A stretch of 64,000 nucleotides of DNA from Streptomyces fodineus. GTDB lineage: Bacteria; Actinomycetota; Actinomycetes; Streptomycetales; Streptomycetaceae. The notes below the pieces were generated by a model. The model worked only from the letters and a program-made list of their open reading frames with translations, was not told where the DNA came from and did no database searches. The stretch is from the NCBI RefSeq assembly GCF_001735805.1, contig NZ_CP017248.1, positions 5,580,001 to 5,644,000 on the forward strand, in the 5' to 3' direction. Shown here one piece after another: positions 23,932 through 33,056 of this stretch. Numbering within the stretch: the first letter of the stretch is position 1; each line of letters opens with the position of its first letter. The position numbers and the translations under genes were made by a program.

Positions 23932-23953
23932 GCGCGATAAACGAACGATGAAC
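23932..23953 (-). promoter_or_regulatory. Candidate AfsR/PhoP-type direct-repeat operator of afsS
   Basis: On the minus strand two adjacent 11-base units read GTTCATCGTTC and GTTTATCGCGC. This matches the PHO-box style repeat (GTTCAYYYRGG-like) to which AfsR and PhoP compete at the S. coelicolor afsS promoter. The site lies about 170 bases upstream of the afsS ATG and just past the afsR stop. CACTGT, nine bases downstream of the second GTTTATC, could be the -10. Confidence 0.6.
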
Positions 23954-23969
23954 GCATACATGCGCTGCA

Positions 23970-26957
23970 TCACACGACGGCACGGGGCGCCAGAAGCGCC
24001 CGTACCTCCTCGGCTTCCGGGACCTTCAGCGCATCGAAGATCTGCAGGGCTTCCTGCCAGCAGACCTGTGCGCGGCCCGACTGCCCGATGCCGCTCAGGG
24101 CGCGGCCCAGCACGGTGAGTACGTTGCCGCGCCGCCATTCACCGCCGACCCCACGCAGAAGGGCCAGCGCCGTCTCGGCGTTGGTCGCGGCCTGGGCCGG
24201 ACGGCCGGCCGCCAGGTCGAGTTCCGCGAGACGGAACAGGGTCATCCCCTCCCACAGACGCATCCGGCTGTCCCGGAACACCGAGAGGGCCTCCTCGAGG
24301 CGCTCGGCGGCGTGCTCGTACCTGCCGCACTGGGTGAGCGCGAGGCCCAGCGCATAGCGTCCGTTGGCGCCCTTCAGCGCGTGCCCCATGGCGTCGTACA
24401 TGTCGGTTCCCTGCTGAGCCAGGGACACGGCGCTCGTGGTCTGTCCCATCGCCAGCCGGATCCGGGAAAGGTTGCAGAGGGCGCTGGCCTCTCCGGGGCG
24501 GTCTCCGCAGGAGCGGAAGCTGTCGATGGCGCGCGTCAGATGCTTCTCGCCGTCCTCGAAATGACCCTGGTAGAGCGCGATGATGCCGAGCATGTTGGAT
24601 GCCCAGCACTCGGGCAGGGGGTCTCCCGCGGAGTCGGCCAGGCGCAGTGCCTCGGTGGCTTCTTCGTCCGCCAGCTCGAAGCGACCCGTCAGGTGATGGC
24701 CGTTGGCGACGGTGACGAGAGCGCGGGCCTCGGCACGCTGGTCGCCCGCCGCGTGTGCTGCGGCGCGCAGGGAAGCGCCCGTGTCAACGTACTCGCGGGA
24801 GTTGGCGCCCGACTCGGTCAGGTCGATGGCGGCCCACAGCAGGTCGACGGCGCGCCTCAAGTGCTGCGGGGCCGTCGACTGCCGCACGCAGGCCAGCAGG
24901 CAGATCGCCTCCGCGTACAGCCAGTCCTGAGCCCGGTGCCGGTCCTCGAAGCGCAGGCCCGGATACTCGGTCGGCTCCAGGTGATCCACCAGCCGGTCCC
25001 CCGGCCGTTCGATGGCATACACCCGGCCCGCCGTGGCCAGATAGAAGTCCAGCAACCGCGACATCGCGGCCTCGCGCTCGCTCGGTGGCTGTTCGTCCCT
25101 CTCCGCGCAGGCACGCGCGTAGAGCCGGACCAGGTCGTGGAAGCGGTAGCGGCCCGGCGCCGCCGACTCCAGCAACGACGTGTCCACCAGGGACTCCAGG
25201 AGGTCCTCGGTGTCCTCCACAGGCAGATCCAGGACCGCCGCCGCGGCCGCGAGCGAGATGTCGGGGCCGTCGGCCAGGCCCAGCAGGCGGAAGGCTCGGG
25301 CCTGGGGCGGCTCCAGCTGGCCGTAGCCCAGCTCGAAGGTGGCCTTGACCGCCAGGTCGCCGGCCTGGAGTTCGTCCAGGCGGCGGCGTTCGTCCGCGAG
25401 CTTCGCCGCCAGGACCGAGACCGTCCAGGTGCGGCGGGCCGCCAGGCGGGACGCGGCGATGCGGATCGCCAGGGGCAGGAAGCCGCAGGCCGCCACGACG
25501 TCCAGAGCCGGCTCGCGCTCCGCCGCCACCCGCTCCTCGCCCACGATGCGCGTGAAGAGGGCCAGCGCCTCGTCGGGGGACATCACGTCCAGGTCGACCA
25601 GATGGGCCCCGGCCAGGTCGACCATGCGGACGCGGGACGTCACCAGTGCCGCGCAGCCGCCCGTGCCCGGCAGCAGCGGCCGTATCTGGGCCGCGTCCTT
25701 GGCGTTGTCCAGCAGGACCAGGACCCGGCGGCCGTCCAGGACCGAGCGGTACAGGGCCGCCCGTTCGTCCAGGGAGTCGGGGATCGCCGAGTCCGATGTG
25801 CCGAGGGCGCGGAGGAACGAGCCCAGGACCGTCTCCGGTTCCGCCGGTCTGGGGCCCGCGCCCTGAAGGTCGACGTACAGCTGGCCGTCGGGGAAGGCCG
25901 CCCGTGCCCGGTGGGCGACGTGGACCGCCAGGGTCGTCTTGCCCACGCCGCCGATGCCCGCCAGCGCCGACACCGCCATCACCCGGCCGCCCGCCGGGTC
26001 CGGTGACCCCGGCGCCGCCGACGCGGAGGAGAGGACCTCGCTCAGCTCGTCCACGAAGGCGGCGCGGCCTGTGAAGTCCGGGACCGACGCCGGGAGCTGT
26101 GCCGGGCGGACGGGGACCACCGCCGGTTCGGCGGCCGGGGACGACGGCTCCGCCAGCGCCGGGTCCGCCTGCAGGATCCGCTGCTGGAGGTCACGAAGCC
26201 CCGGCCGCGGATCGACCCCCAGCTCCTCCGCCAGCAGGCGGCGGGTGTCGGCGTAGACGGCCAGGGCCTCCGCCTGGCGGCCGCTGCGGTACAGGGCGAG
26301 CATCAGCAGCTCGCGCAGGCGCTCCCGCAGGGGGTGCGCCGCGGTCAGCGCCGTCAGTTCGGACACCGCCTCCGCGTGGCAGCCCTGCTCCAGGTCCATG
26401 TCCAGGCGGGACTCCAGCAGGCCCAGGCGCCATTCCTCCAGGCGGACGCGCTGGGTCTCGGCGTACGGGCCGGGGACACCGGCCAGGACCTCGCCGTCCC
26501 ACAGGGTCAGGGCCCGGTTGAGGAGCGCGCGGGCCTGGCACAGGTCGCCGGCGGCCCGTGCCTTGTCCGCCTGGGCCGCGAGGTCCTGCGCGACCGCGAG
26601 GTCCAGGGCGCCCTCGCCCGGCGAACGCACCGCGTAGCCGCCGGACTCGCTGACCAGGACCCCGGGGTCGAGGATCTTGCGCAACCGCGAGGCGTACGTA
26701 CGGACCGCCGCCAGGGCCTGGGACGGCGGCTCGGGGCCCCACAGGGCGTCGATCAGTTCCGCCGCCGTCGCCGTACGGCCCTCGCGCAGCAGCAGGGCGG
26801 CCAGCAGGGCGCGCTGCTGGGGGGAGCCCGTGCTGAGCTGCTCCTCGCCGCGCCAGGCCCGCACCGGACCGAGCACGCCGAACCGCAGCGTCCCCGGCTC
26901 CGTGACGGTCACGGAACCGGGACGCCGCTGCTCAGGCACTCGCGGCCCACCGTCCAT
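23970..26957 (-). CDS. afsR: AfsR, SARP-family pleiotropic regulator with NB-ARC ATPase and TPR domains
   Basis: 995 residues (S. coelicolor AfsR is about 993). Domain order: OmpR-type winged helix (~22-95), bacterial transcriptional activator domain (~100-265), NB-ARC with Walker A GIGGVGKTTL near residue 334 and VLVLLDNAKDAAQI as Walker B, then a long TPR-rich C-terminus (~690-985). AfsR is phosphorylated by AfsK and other kinases, hydrolyses ATP, binds direct repeats and activates afsS. ATG 26957 has GGGGGA upstream; longer frames use TTG or lack a ribosome-binding site. It is followed by afsS. Its promoter region also contains a catabolic operator directed at the divergent amidohydrolase. 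Confidence 0.95.
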   Translation of the reverse strand: MDGGPRVPEQRRPGSVTVTEPGTLRFGVLGPVRAWRGEEQLSTGSPQQRALLAALLLREGRTATAAELIDALWGPEPPSQALAAVRTYASRLRKILDPGVLVSESGGYAVRSPGEGALDLAVAQDLAAQADKARAAGDLCQARALLNRALTLWDGEVLAGVPGPYAETQRVRLEEWRLGLLESRLDMDLEQGCHAEAVSELTALTAAHPLRERLRELLMLALYRSGRQAEALAVYADTRRLLAEELGVDPRPGLRDLQQRILQADPALAEPSSPAAEPAVVPVRPAQLPASVPDFTGRAAFVDELSEVLSSASAAPGSPDPAGGRVMAVSALAGIGGVGKTTLAVHVAHRARAAFPDGQLYVDLQGAGPRPAEPETVLGSFLRALGTSDSAIPDSLDERAALYRSVLDGRRVLVLLDNAKDAAQIRPLLPGTGGCAALVTSRVRMVDLAGAHLVDLDVMSPDEALALFTRIVGEERVAAEREPALDVVAACGFLPLAIRIAASRLAARRTWTVSVLAAKLADERRRLDELQAGDLAVKATFELGYGQLEPPQARAFRLLGLADGPDISLAAAAAVLDLPVEDTEDLLESLVDTSLLESAAPGRYRFHDLVRLYARACAERDEQPPSEREAAMSRLLDFYLATAGRVYAIERPGDRLVDHLEPTEYPGLRFEDRHRAQDWLYAEAICLLACVRQSTAPQHLRRAVDLLWAAIDLTESGANSREYVDTGASLRAAAHAAGDQRAEARALVTVANGHHLTGRFELADEEATEALRLADSAGDPLPECWASNMLGIIALYQGHFEDGEKHLTRAIDSFRSCGDRPGEASALCNLSRIRLAMGQTTSAVSLAQQGTDMYDAMGHALKGANGRYALGLALTQCGRYEHAAERLEEALSVFRDSRMRLWEGMTLFRLAELDLAAGRPAQAATNAETALALLRGVGGEWRRGNVLTVLGRALSGIGQSGRAQVCWQEALQIFDALKVPEAEEVRALLAPRAVV

Positions 26958-27067
26958 GCGTTCGTCCCCCTCGGCATCGAACAACCCCGTCAGTTTGCCT
27001 TGTTCAGGGCGGTTCCGTCAGCCACGGGAGACGCCGATCACAGGTGGGCGTATTTCAGTCCACAAAG

Positions 27068-27101
27068 CCCTCACACCTCGCGCCGTAAATCCCTCACACC
27101 T
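27068..27101. promoter_or_regulatory. 11-bp direct repeat upstream of afsR
   Basis: CCCTCACACCT occurs at 27068-27078 and 27091-27101, 23 bp apart, in the shared region between afsR and the amidohydrolase gene. SARPs bind direct repeats spaced by about one or two helical turns, so this could be an autoregulatory site, but the sequence differs from the afsS-type repeat. Confidence 0.4.
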
Positions 27102-27130
27102 CTTCGCACGCAGTCGGCCGGGCAAAAGAG

Positions 27131-27145
27131 CTGACGGTCCGTCAG
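27131..27145. promoter_or_regulatory. 15-bp palindromic operator, copy 9
   Basis: CTGACGGTCCGTCAG, 22 bases before the amidohydrolase ATG. TACCGT at 27154-27159 with an eight-base gap to the ATG would place the transcript start at or next to the start codon, so the operator lies just upstream of the -10. Confidence 0.75.
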
Positions 27146-27167
27146 ATCGGCGCTACCGTGAAGGGTC

Positions 27168-28391
27168 ATGGAGACCACAGAGTTCCCGCTGATCATCTCC
27201 GTCGACGACCACACCGTGGAGCCCGCCACCGTCTGGCAGGACCGGCTGCCGAGGAAGTACCTGGACGTCGGGCCCCGGATCGTGCGCGCCCCGATGAAGG
27301 AGATGACCTTCCTGGGCGGGCGTTTCAGGCCCGTCATGGGCGAACCGGGCAGCACGGACGGCCCCCTGGGCGACTGGTGGGTGTACGAGAACCTGCGCCG
27401 GCCCCTCACCCGGCTCGACACCGCCGTCGGGTGCGCCCGGGACGAGGTCAAGCTGGAGGTGATCACGTACGAGCAGATGCGACCCGGGTCGTACGACGTG
27501 CCCGCCCGGCTCGCCGACATGGACGTCAACCATGTGCAGTCCGCCGTCTGCTTCCCGACCTTCCCGCGCTTTTGCGGGCAGACCTTCACCGAGGCCGCCG
27601 ACAAGGAACTCGCCCTGCTGTGCGTGCGCGCCTACAACGACTGGATGGTGGAGGAGTGGTGCGGGCCGAAGGCACGCGGCCGGCTGATACCGCTCACCCT
27701 CATACCCCTGTGGGACGCCGAACTGGCCGCCCAGGAGGTACGGCGCAACGCTCGAAGAGGAGTACGGGCCGTCGCCTTCTCCGAGATACCCCCGCACCTC
27801 GGCCTGCCGTCCGTCCACGGCGACGACTGGGACCCGTTCCTCGCGGCCTGCGACGAGACCGGCACGGTCGTCGCCATGCACATCGGCTCCAGCAGCCGTA
27901 TGCCCTCCACCTCCGCCGACGCCCCGCCCGCCGTCGGCTCCACCATCACCTTCGCCAACTGCTGCTTCTCGATGGTCGACTGGCTGATGAGCGGCAAGTT
28001 CGAACGTTTTCCGCACCTCAAGGTGATGTACGCGGAGGGGCAGATCGGGTGGATCCCCTACATCCTCGAACGCGCCGACGTCGTGTGGGAGGAGAACCGG
28101 GGCTGGGGCGGCGTCGCCGGCAAGGTCACCCGGCCGCCGTCCGAGACCTTCGCCGAGCACGTCTACGGCTGCTTCTTCGACGATGCCTTCGGGCTGCGCA
28201 ACCTCGGCTCCATCGGCGCCGGGAACGTCCTGTACGAGACGGACTACCCGCACTCCGACTCCACCTGGCCGAAGTCCCGCGAGGTCGGCGAGGCGCAGAT
28301 GGGGCATCTGCCGCCGGACGTGGTCGAGCGGATCGTGCGCGGCAACGCCATCGAGCTGCTGGGGCTCACCCCCGAGGGGCTCTGGCGGTGA
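27168..28391 (+). CDS. Amidohydrolase-2 family protein (ACMSD-like metal-dependent hydrolase)
   Basis: 407 residues. TIM-barrel amidohydrolase features include LIISVDDHTVEPATVWQDRL at the N-terminus (DDHxxEP in place of the HxH metal motif), a His in VVAMHIGSSSRMP and the late Asp in VLYETDYPHSDSTWP. Proteins of this group are abundant in actinomycete catabolic clusters and hydrolyse or decarboxylate ring-cleavage products; the reaction here is unknown. The gene lacks a usable ribosome-binding site and is likely leaderless. It heads a closely spaced group (27168-30095), overlapping the next gene as GTGA. Confidence 0.85.
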   Translation: METTEFPLIISVDDHTVEPATVWQDRLPRKYLDVGPRIVRAPMKEMTFLGGRFRPVMGEPGSTDGPLGDWWVYENLRRPLTRLDTAVGCARDEVKLEVITYEQMRPGSYDVPARLADMDVNHVQSAVCFPTFPRFCGQTFTEAADKELALLCVRAYNDWMVEEWCGPKARGRLIPLTLIPLWDAELAAQEVRRNARRGVRAVAFSEIPPHLGLPSVHGDDWDPFLAACDETGTVVAMHIGSSSRMPSTSADAPPAVGSTITFANCCFSMVDWLMSGKFERFPHLKVMYAEGQIGWIPYILERADVVWEENRGWGGVAGKVTRPPSETFAEHVYGCFFDDAFGLRNLGSIGAGNVLYETDYPHSDSTWPKSREVGEAQMGHLPPDVVERIVRGNAIELLGLTPEGLWR

Positions 28392-29314
28392 GTGCCCTGG
28401 CGTACGGCATCCAGCTCCCGGTCCAGGCCCAGAGTGCCCTGTTCGCGGAGGGCTGGGAGGCCGCGGCCGGGCCCGGGGACCTGGTGGCGCTCGCGCGGGC
28501 CGTGGACCGTGCCGGGTTCGGCTACCTCGCCGCCTGCGACCACGTGGCCATCCCGCGCCGGCTCGCCCCGGCGATGAGCACGGTCTGGTACGACCCGGTC
28601 GCCACCCTCGCCCACCTCTCCGCCGTGACCGAGCGGGTGCGCCTGCTCAGCCATGTGGCCGTCGTCGGCCTCCGGCACCCGCTGAGCACCGCCAAGCAGT
28701 ACGCCACCCTCGACCACCTCTCCGGCGGGCGGCTGATCCTCGGGGTCGGGGCCGGGCACGTACGGGAGGAGTTCGAGGCGCTCGGGGCCGACTTCGAGCG
28801 GCGGGGGGCCGTGCTGGACGAGACGATCGACGCGCTGCGAGCCGCCCTCGGTCCGGAGGAGTTCCCCGAACACCACGGCAAGCTCTACGACTTCGGCGGG
28901 CTGGGGCAGCGCCCGCGGCCCGCGCAGAGGGACGTCCCGCTGTGGGTCGGCGGCTCGTCCCCCGCCGCCGTACGCCGGGCCGCGCTCAAGGGCGACGGCT
29001 GGCTGCCGCAGGGGGACCCGCGAGAGCGGCTGCCCGCGCAGATCGCCCGGCTGCGGCGGCTGCGGGAAGAGGCGGGCATCGAGGGGCCGTTCACCGTCGG
29101 CGCGATCGCCGAGCCGCTGTATGTCGGGCGGGCCGGCTGGGACGTCGGGCGGCGGACGCTCACCGGGACGCCGGAGGAGATCGCCGAGTCGCTGCGGGCC
29201 TACCGGGTGATGGGCGTGCACCAGATCCAGGTGCGGTTCCGCAGCCGGGACCTGGCCGAACTCATCGAGCAGATCGGGCTGTTCGGGGCGGAGGTCGCAC
29301 CCCGGCTGAACTGA
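28388..29314 (+). CDS. LLM-class flavin/F420-dependent oxidoreductase (TIGR-type F420 family)
   Basis: 308 residues of luciferase-like TIM barrel. Visible features are YGIQLPVQAQSALFAEGWEA, DHVAIP, LSHVAVVGLRHPLSTAKQYA, TLDHLSGGRLILGVGAGHVR (a diagnostic stretch) and VPLWVGGSSPAAVRRAALKG. Members use F420 or FMN to oxidise alcohols or reduce enones. The organism encodes FbiC at 39626, so F420 is available. GTG 28388 overlaps the amidohydrolase stop, so the two are translationally coupled. The SDR begins ten bases after its stop. Confidence 0.88.
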   Translation: MSALAYGIQLPVQAQSALFAEGWEAAAGPGDLVALARAVDRAGFGYLAACDHVAIPRRLAPAMSTVWYDPVATLAHLSAVTERVRLLSHVAVVGLRHPLSTAKQYATLDHLSGGRLILGVGAGHVREEFEALGADFERRGAVLDETIDALRAALGPEEFPEHHGKLYDFGGLGQRPRPAQRDVPLWVGGSSPAAVRRAALKGDGWLPQGDPRERLPAQIARLRRLREEAGIEGPFTVGAIAEPLYVGRAGWDVGRRTLTGTPEEIAESLRAYRVMGVHQIQVRFRSRDLAELIEQIGLFGAEVAPRLN

Positions 29315-29324
29315 GGAGGGTGTC

Positions 29325-30095
29325 ATGGGCAAGCTGGACGGGCGGGTCGTCGTCATCACCGGGGCGGCACGCGGACAGGGTGAGCAGGAGGCTCGGCTCT
29401 TCCGGGCGGAGGGCGCGCGGGTGGTCGTCGCCGATGTGCTGGACGAGCAGGGGGAGGCCCTGGCCAAGGAGATAGGCGCGTTGTACGTCCATCTCGACGT
29501 CGGTACAGAGGAGGGCTGGCGGGAGGCCGTCACGGCGGCCAAGGAGGCGTACGGGCACATCGACGGGCTGGTGAACAACGCGGGGATCCTGCGCTTCAAC
29601 GCCCTGGTGGACACCCCGCTGGCCGAGTTCATGCAGGTCGTGCAGGTCAACCAGGTCGGCTGCTTCCTGGGCATGAAGACGGTGGCCCCGGAGCTGGCCG
29701 ACGGGGGCACGATCGTGAACACCGCCTCCTACACCGCCCTGACCGGCATGGCGGCCGTGGGGACCTACGCCGCCACCAAGCACGCCGTGCTGGGCCTGAC
29801 CCGGGTGGCCGCGCTGGAGCTGGCGGACCGGGGCATCCGGGTCAACGCGATCTGCCCGGGGGCCATCGACACCGCGATGTCCAACCCGGCACGGCTCGAC
29901 CCGGACGCCGACCCGGAGGAGATGAGCCGGGCCCTGGACGAGCTGTACCGCAAGCTCGTGCCGCTCGGGCGGGTCGGGCAGCCGGAGGAGGTGGCCCGGC
30001 TGGCGCTGTTCCTGACCTCGCGGGACTCGTCGTACATCACCGGGCAGCCGTTCGTGATCGACGGCGGATGGCTCGCGGGAGTCTCGGTCATCTGA
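29325..30095 (+). CDS. Short-chain dehydrogenase/reductase (classical SDR)
   Basis: 256 residues. Cofactor motif VVVITGAARGQGEQEARLF (TGxxxGxG), acidic VVVADVLDEQ after the second strand pointing to NAD(H), LVNNAGILRF (NNAG), catalytic Ser in NTASYTALTG and YAATKHAVLGL (YxxxK). The sequence resembles 3-alpha/20-beta-hydroxysteroid dehydrogenase-type SDRs, though these are hard to separate by eye. A GAGGAGG ribosome-binding site precedes it. The stop TGA at 30093-30095 lies within the palindromic operator copy 10. Confidence 0.88.
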   Translation: MGKLDGRVVVITGAARGQGEQEARLFRAEGARVVVADVLDEQGEALAKEIGALYVHLDVGTEEGWREAVTAAKEAYGHIDGLVNNAGILRFNALVDTPLAEFMQVVQVNQVGCFLGMKTVAPELADGGTIVNTASYTALTGMAAVGTYAATKHAVLGLTRVAALELADRGIRVNAICPGAIDTAMSNPARLDPDADPEEMSRALDELYRKLVPLGRVGQPEEVARLALFLTSRDSSYITGQPFVIDGGWLAGVSVI

Positions 30096-30106
30096 CTCAT
30101 CGTCAG
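30092..30106. promoter_or_regulatory. 15-bp palindromic operator, copy 10 (overlaps the SDR stop)
   Basis: CTGACTCATCGTCAG. The arms are perfect. It includes the SDR stop codon and lies 64 bp upstream of copy 11, so the pair may loop or bind cooperatively. Confidence 0.68.
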
Positions 30107-30155
30107 CTATTGACGGTCCTCGTGCTCGGTGCGACAGTCGGCCAACAGGTTCGAT

Positions 30156-30170
30156 CTGACGAAGTGTCAG
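30156..30170. promoter_or_regulatory. 15-bp palindromic operator, copy 11
   Basis: CTGACGAAGTGTCAG, 23 bases before the GTG of the LLM oxidoreductase at 30194, just ahead of the ribosome-binding site GGGGAAGG. Confidence 0.75.
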
Positions 30171-30193
30171 ATAACTGGGGAAGGTGAACCGCC

Positions 30194-31312
30194 GTGGAAT
30201 TCGGGCTCTTTGTACAGGGATACGTGGGCAAGCGCGCCGAGACCGACCCGCTCGCCGAGCACAAGGCGCTGATGGAGGAGACCGAGTACGTCATCCAGGC
30301 GGACCAGTCCGGCTTCAAGTACGCGTGGGCCTCCGAGCACCACTTCCTGGAGGAGTACTCGCACCTGTCCGCCAACGACGTCTTCCTCGGGTATCTCGCC
30401 CACGCGACCGAGCGCATCCACCTCGGCTCCGGGATCTTCAACCCCCTGGCCCAGGTCAACCACCCCGTGAAGGTCGCCGAGAAGGTCGCCATGCTGGACC
30501 ACCTCAGCGAGGGGCGCTTCGAGTTCGGCAGCGGGCGGGGCGCCGGCAGCCACGAGATCCTCGGCTTCCTGCCCGGCATCACCGACATGAACCACACGAA
30601 GGAGATCTGGGAGGAGACCATCGCGGAGTTCCCGAAGATGTGGCTCCAGGACGAGTACGCCGGCTTCCAGGGCAAGCACTGGCAGCTGCCGCCGCGCAAG
30701 GTCCTGCCGAAGCCGTACGGGAAGTCGCACCCGGCGATGTGGTACGCGGCCGGGTCGCCGCCGTCGTACGCCATGGCCGCGAAGAAGGGGCTCGGCGTGC
30801 TCGGCTTCAGCATCCAGAAGGTCTCCGACATGGAGTGGGTGCTGGAGCAGTACAAGACGGCGGTCGTGAACGCGGACCCGGTCGGGGACTTCGTCAACGA
30901 CAACGTGATGGTGACGACGACGGCGATCTGCGCGCCGACACATGCCGAGGCCATCGAGACCGCGGTGAACGGCGGGCTGCACTATCTGCCCTCGCTCGTC
31001 TTCCGCTACCACGACACCTTCCCCCGGCCCGAGGGGTTCCCCGAATGGCCGGAGACGCTGCCCGAGTACACACCGGAGTTCGTGGAGCTGCTCATCGAGG
31101 AGGAGCTGCTGATCTGCGGCGATCCGGACGAGGTGCTGCGGCAGTGCAAGCGGTGGGAGCAGGCCGGCGCGGACCAGCTGAGCTTCGGGTTGCCGGTGGG
31201 GGTGCCGAAGGAGGAGACGCTGCGGACGATCCGGCTGATCGGGGAGCACGTCATTCCCAAGATCGATACCGATCCGGTGCACCGGACTTCGCGGTTCCGT
31301 CAGGCCGTCTGA
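30194..31312 (+). CDS. LLM-class flavin-dependent oxidoreductase
   Basis: 372 residues, longer than the 28388 paralogue. Luciferase-type motifs include EFGLFVQGYVG, YAWASEHHFLEEYSHLSAND, ERIHLGSGIFNPLAQVNHPV, EKVAMLDHLSEGRFEFGSGR and HPAMWYAAGSPPSYAMAAKK. The EHHF and NHPV elements resemble bacterial luciferase and alkanal/alkane monooxygenase relatives rather than small F420 dehydrogenases, so an FMNH2-dependent monooxygenase fed by the flavin reductase at 334-939 is conceivable. Start GTG 30194 has GGGGAAGG upstream. It heads a three-gene operon (LLM, amidohydrolase, aldehyde dehydrogenase) behind two operators. Confidence 0.86.
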   Translation: MEFGLFVQGYVGKRAETDPLAEHKALMEETEYVIQADQSGFKYAWASEHHFLEEYSHLSANDVFLGYLAHATERIHLGSGIFNPLAQVNHPVKVAEKVAMLDHLSEGRFEFGSGRGAGSHEILGFLPGITDMNHTKEIWEETIAEFPKMWLQDEYAGFQGKHWQLPPRKVLPKPYGKSHPAMWYAAGSPPSYAMAAKKGLGVLGFSIQKVSDMEWVLEQYKTAVVNADPVGDFVNDNVMVTTTAICAPTHAEAIETAVNGGLHYLPSLVFRYHDTFPRPEGFPEWPETLPEYTPEFVELLIEEELLICGDPDEVLRQCKRWEQAGADQLSFGLPVGVPKEETLRTIRLIGEHVIPKIDTDPVHRTSRFRQAV

Positions 31313-31325
31313 GGGGGTTCCCGGC

Positions 31326-33056
31326 ATGCTGGACCATCTGATCAAGGGCGCCACCGTCGTGGACGGCACCGGTGCGCCGGCCTTCGTCGCGGACGTCGGT
31401 ATCCGCGGCGGCCGTATCGCCGCCGTCGGAAGGATCACCGAGGAGGCCCGGACCTGCGAGGACGCGCACGGTCTCGTCCTCACCCCCGGCTTCGTCGACC
31501 CCCACACCCACTACGACGCCCAGCTCTTCTGGGATCCGTACGCCACCCCCTCCCTCAACCACGGGGTGACCACCGTCGCCGCCGGGAACTGCGGCTTCAC
31601 CCTCGCGCCCCTCAACCCCGCCCGCCCCCAGGACGCCGACTACACGCGCCGCATGATGTCCAAGGTGGAGGGGATGTCCTTGGTGGCGCTGGAGGAGGGG
31701 GCGCCCTGGAGCTGGCATTCCTTCGGGGAGTACCTGGACGCCCTCGACGGCCGTATCGCCGTCAACGCCGGTTTCATGGTCGGGCACTGCGCGGTGCGGC
31801 GTCATGTGATGGGGCCGGAGGCGGTCGGCGGACAGCCCGGCGAGGACCAACTCGCCGCGATGCTGCGGCTGGTGCACGAGGCCATGGACGCCGGGGCCTG
31901 GGGGCTGTCCACGACCCAGTCCAGCACGCACTCGGACGGGGACGGGCAGCCCGTCGCGTCCCGGCATGCCCGGCCCGCGGAGCTGCTGGCGCTCTCGCGT
32001 GCCGTCGGGGAGCACGAGGGGACGCAGATCGAGGCGATCGTCGCCGGGTGCCTGGACCAGTTCAGCGACGACGAGATCGACCTGCTCGTCGAGATGAGCG
32101 CGGTGGCCGGACGGCCGCTGAACTGGAACGTGCTCACCGTCGACGCGGCCGTGCCGGAGCGGGTGCCCAGGCAGCTCAGCGCGAGCGAGCGGGCCCGGAA
32201 GGCCGGGGGACGGGTGGTGGCGCTCACCATGCCGATCCTCACCCCGATGAACATGTCCCTGGGGACGTTCTGCGCCCTCAACCTGATCCCGGGCTGGGGG
32301 CCGGTCCTCGGGCTGCCCGTGCCGGAGCGGATCGCGCGGCTGAAAGATCCGGCCGTCCGGGCGGAGCTGCTGCGGCGGGCCCGGTCGAAGGAGGCGGGCG
32401 TCTTCCGGCGGCTGGCGAACTTCGGGCGGTACGTCATCGGGGACACCTACAGCGCGGCCAACCAGGGCCTGACCGGCCGGGTCGTACGGGACATCGCCGA
32501 GGAGCGGGGTCTGGACCCCTTCGCCTGCCTGGTGGAGATCTGCGCGCATGACGATCTCCGTACGGTGCTGTGGCCGATGCCGAGCGACAACGACCCCGCC
32601 TCCTGGGCGCTGCGCGCCGAGACCTGGCAGCACGAGGACGTCCTGCTCGGCGGCTCCGACGCGGGCGCCCATCTGGACCGGATGTGCGGGGCGCCGTACA
32701 CCACCCGGTTCCTCGGGGACTGTCTGCGCGGCCGGAAGCTGGTCGGCCTGGAGCGGGCGGTGCAGATGCTGACGGACGATCCGGCACGGCTGTTCGGGCT
32801 GCGCGAGCGGGGGCGGGTGCGGGAGGGCTGGCACGCGGACCTCGTCCTGTTCGACCCTTCGCGGATCGACGCCGGCCGGGCCCGGCTGGTGCACGACCTG
32901 CCGGGTGACAGTCCGCGCCTGGACTCCGCGGCGATCGGGGTGCGGGCCGTGTGGGTCAACGGGGTCGAGGCGATCCGGGACGACGTGGTGAGCGGGGCCG
33001 TCCCGGGGAAGGTGCTGCGGTCCGGGCGGGACACGCGGACGGTGAGTACGCGGTGA
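31326..33056 (+). CDS. Metal-dependent amidohydrolase, N-acyl-D-amino-acid deacylase-like
   Basis: 576 residues. It has the urease-superfamily layout: N-terminal beta-sandwich (MLDHLIKGATVVDGTGAPAF), HxH metal site (TPGFVDPHTHYDAQLFWDP), GVTTVAAGNCGFTLAP, and a late Asp in VLLGGSDAGAHLDRMCG. The C-terminal sandwich strand EGWHADLVLFDPSRI closes it. D-aminoacylases show this arrangement, but in actinomycete acyl-CoA clusters these proteins are usually of unknown specificity and may open a lactone or cyclic amide. Start ATG is 13 bases after the LLM stop. It overlaps the aldehyde dehydrogenase by GTGA. Confidence 0.87.
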   Translation: MLDHLIKGATVVDGTGAPAFVADVGIRGGRIAAVGRITEEARTCEDAHGLVLTPGFVDPHTHYDAQLFWDPYATPSLNHGVTTVAAGNCGFTLAPLNPARPQDADYTRRMMSKVEGMSLVALEEGAPWSWHSFGEYLDALDGRIAVNAGFMVGHCAVRRHVMGPEAVGGQPGEDQLAAMLRLVHEAMDAGAWGLSTTQSSTHSDGDGQPVASRHARPAELLALSRAVGEHEGTQIEAIVAGCLDQFSDDEIDLLVEMSAVAGRPLNWNVLTVDAAVPERVPRQLSASERARKAGGRVVALTMPILTPMNMSLGTFCALNLIPGWGPVLGLPVPERIARLKDPAVRAELLRRARSKEAGVFRRLANFGRYVIGDTYSAANQGLTGRVVRDIAEERGLDPFACLVEICAHDDLRTVLWPMPSDNDPASWALRAETWQHEDVLLGGSDAGAHLDRMCGAPYTTRFLGDCLRGRKLVGLERAVQMLTDDPARLFGLRERGRVREGWHADLVLFDPSRIDAGRARLVHDLPGDSPRLDSAAIGVRAVWVNGVEAIRDDVVSGAVPGKVLRSGRDTRTVSTR

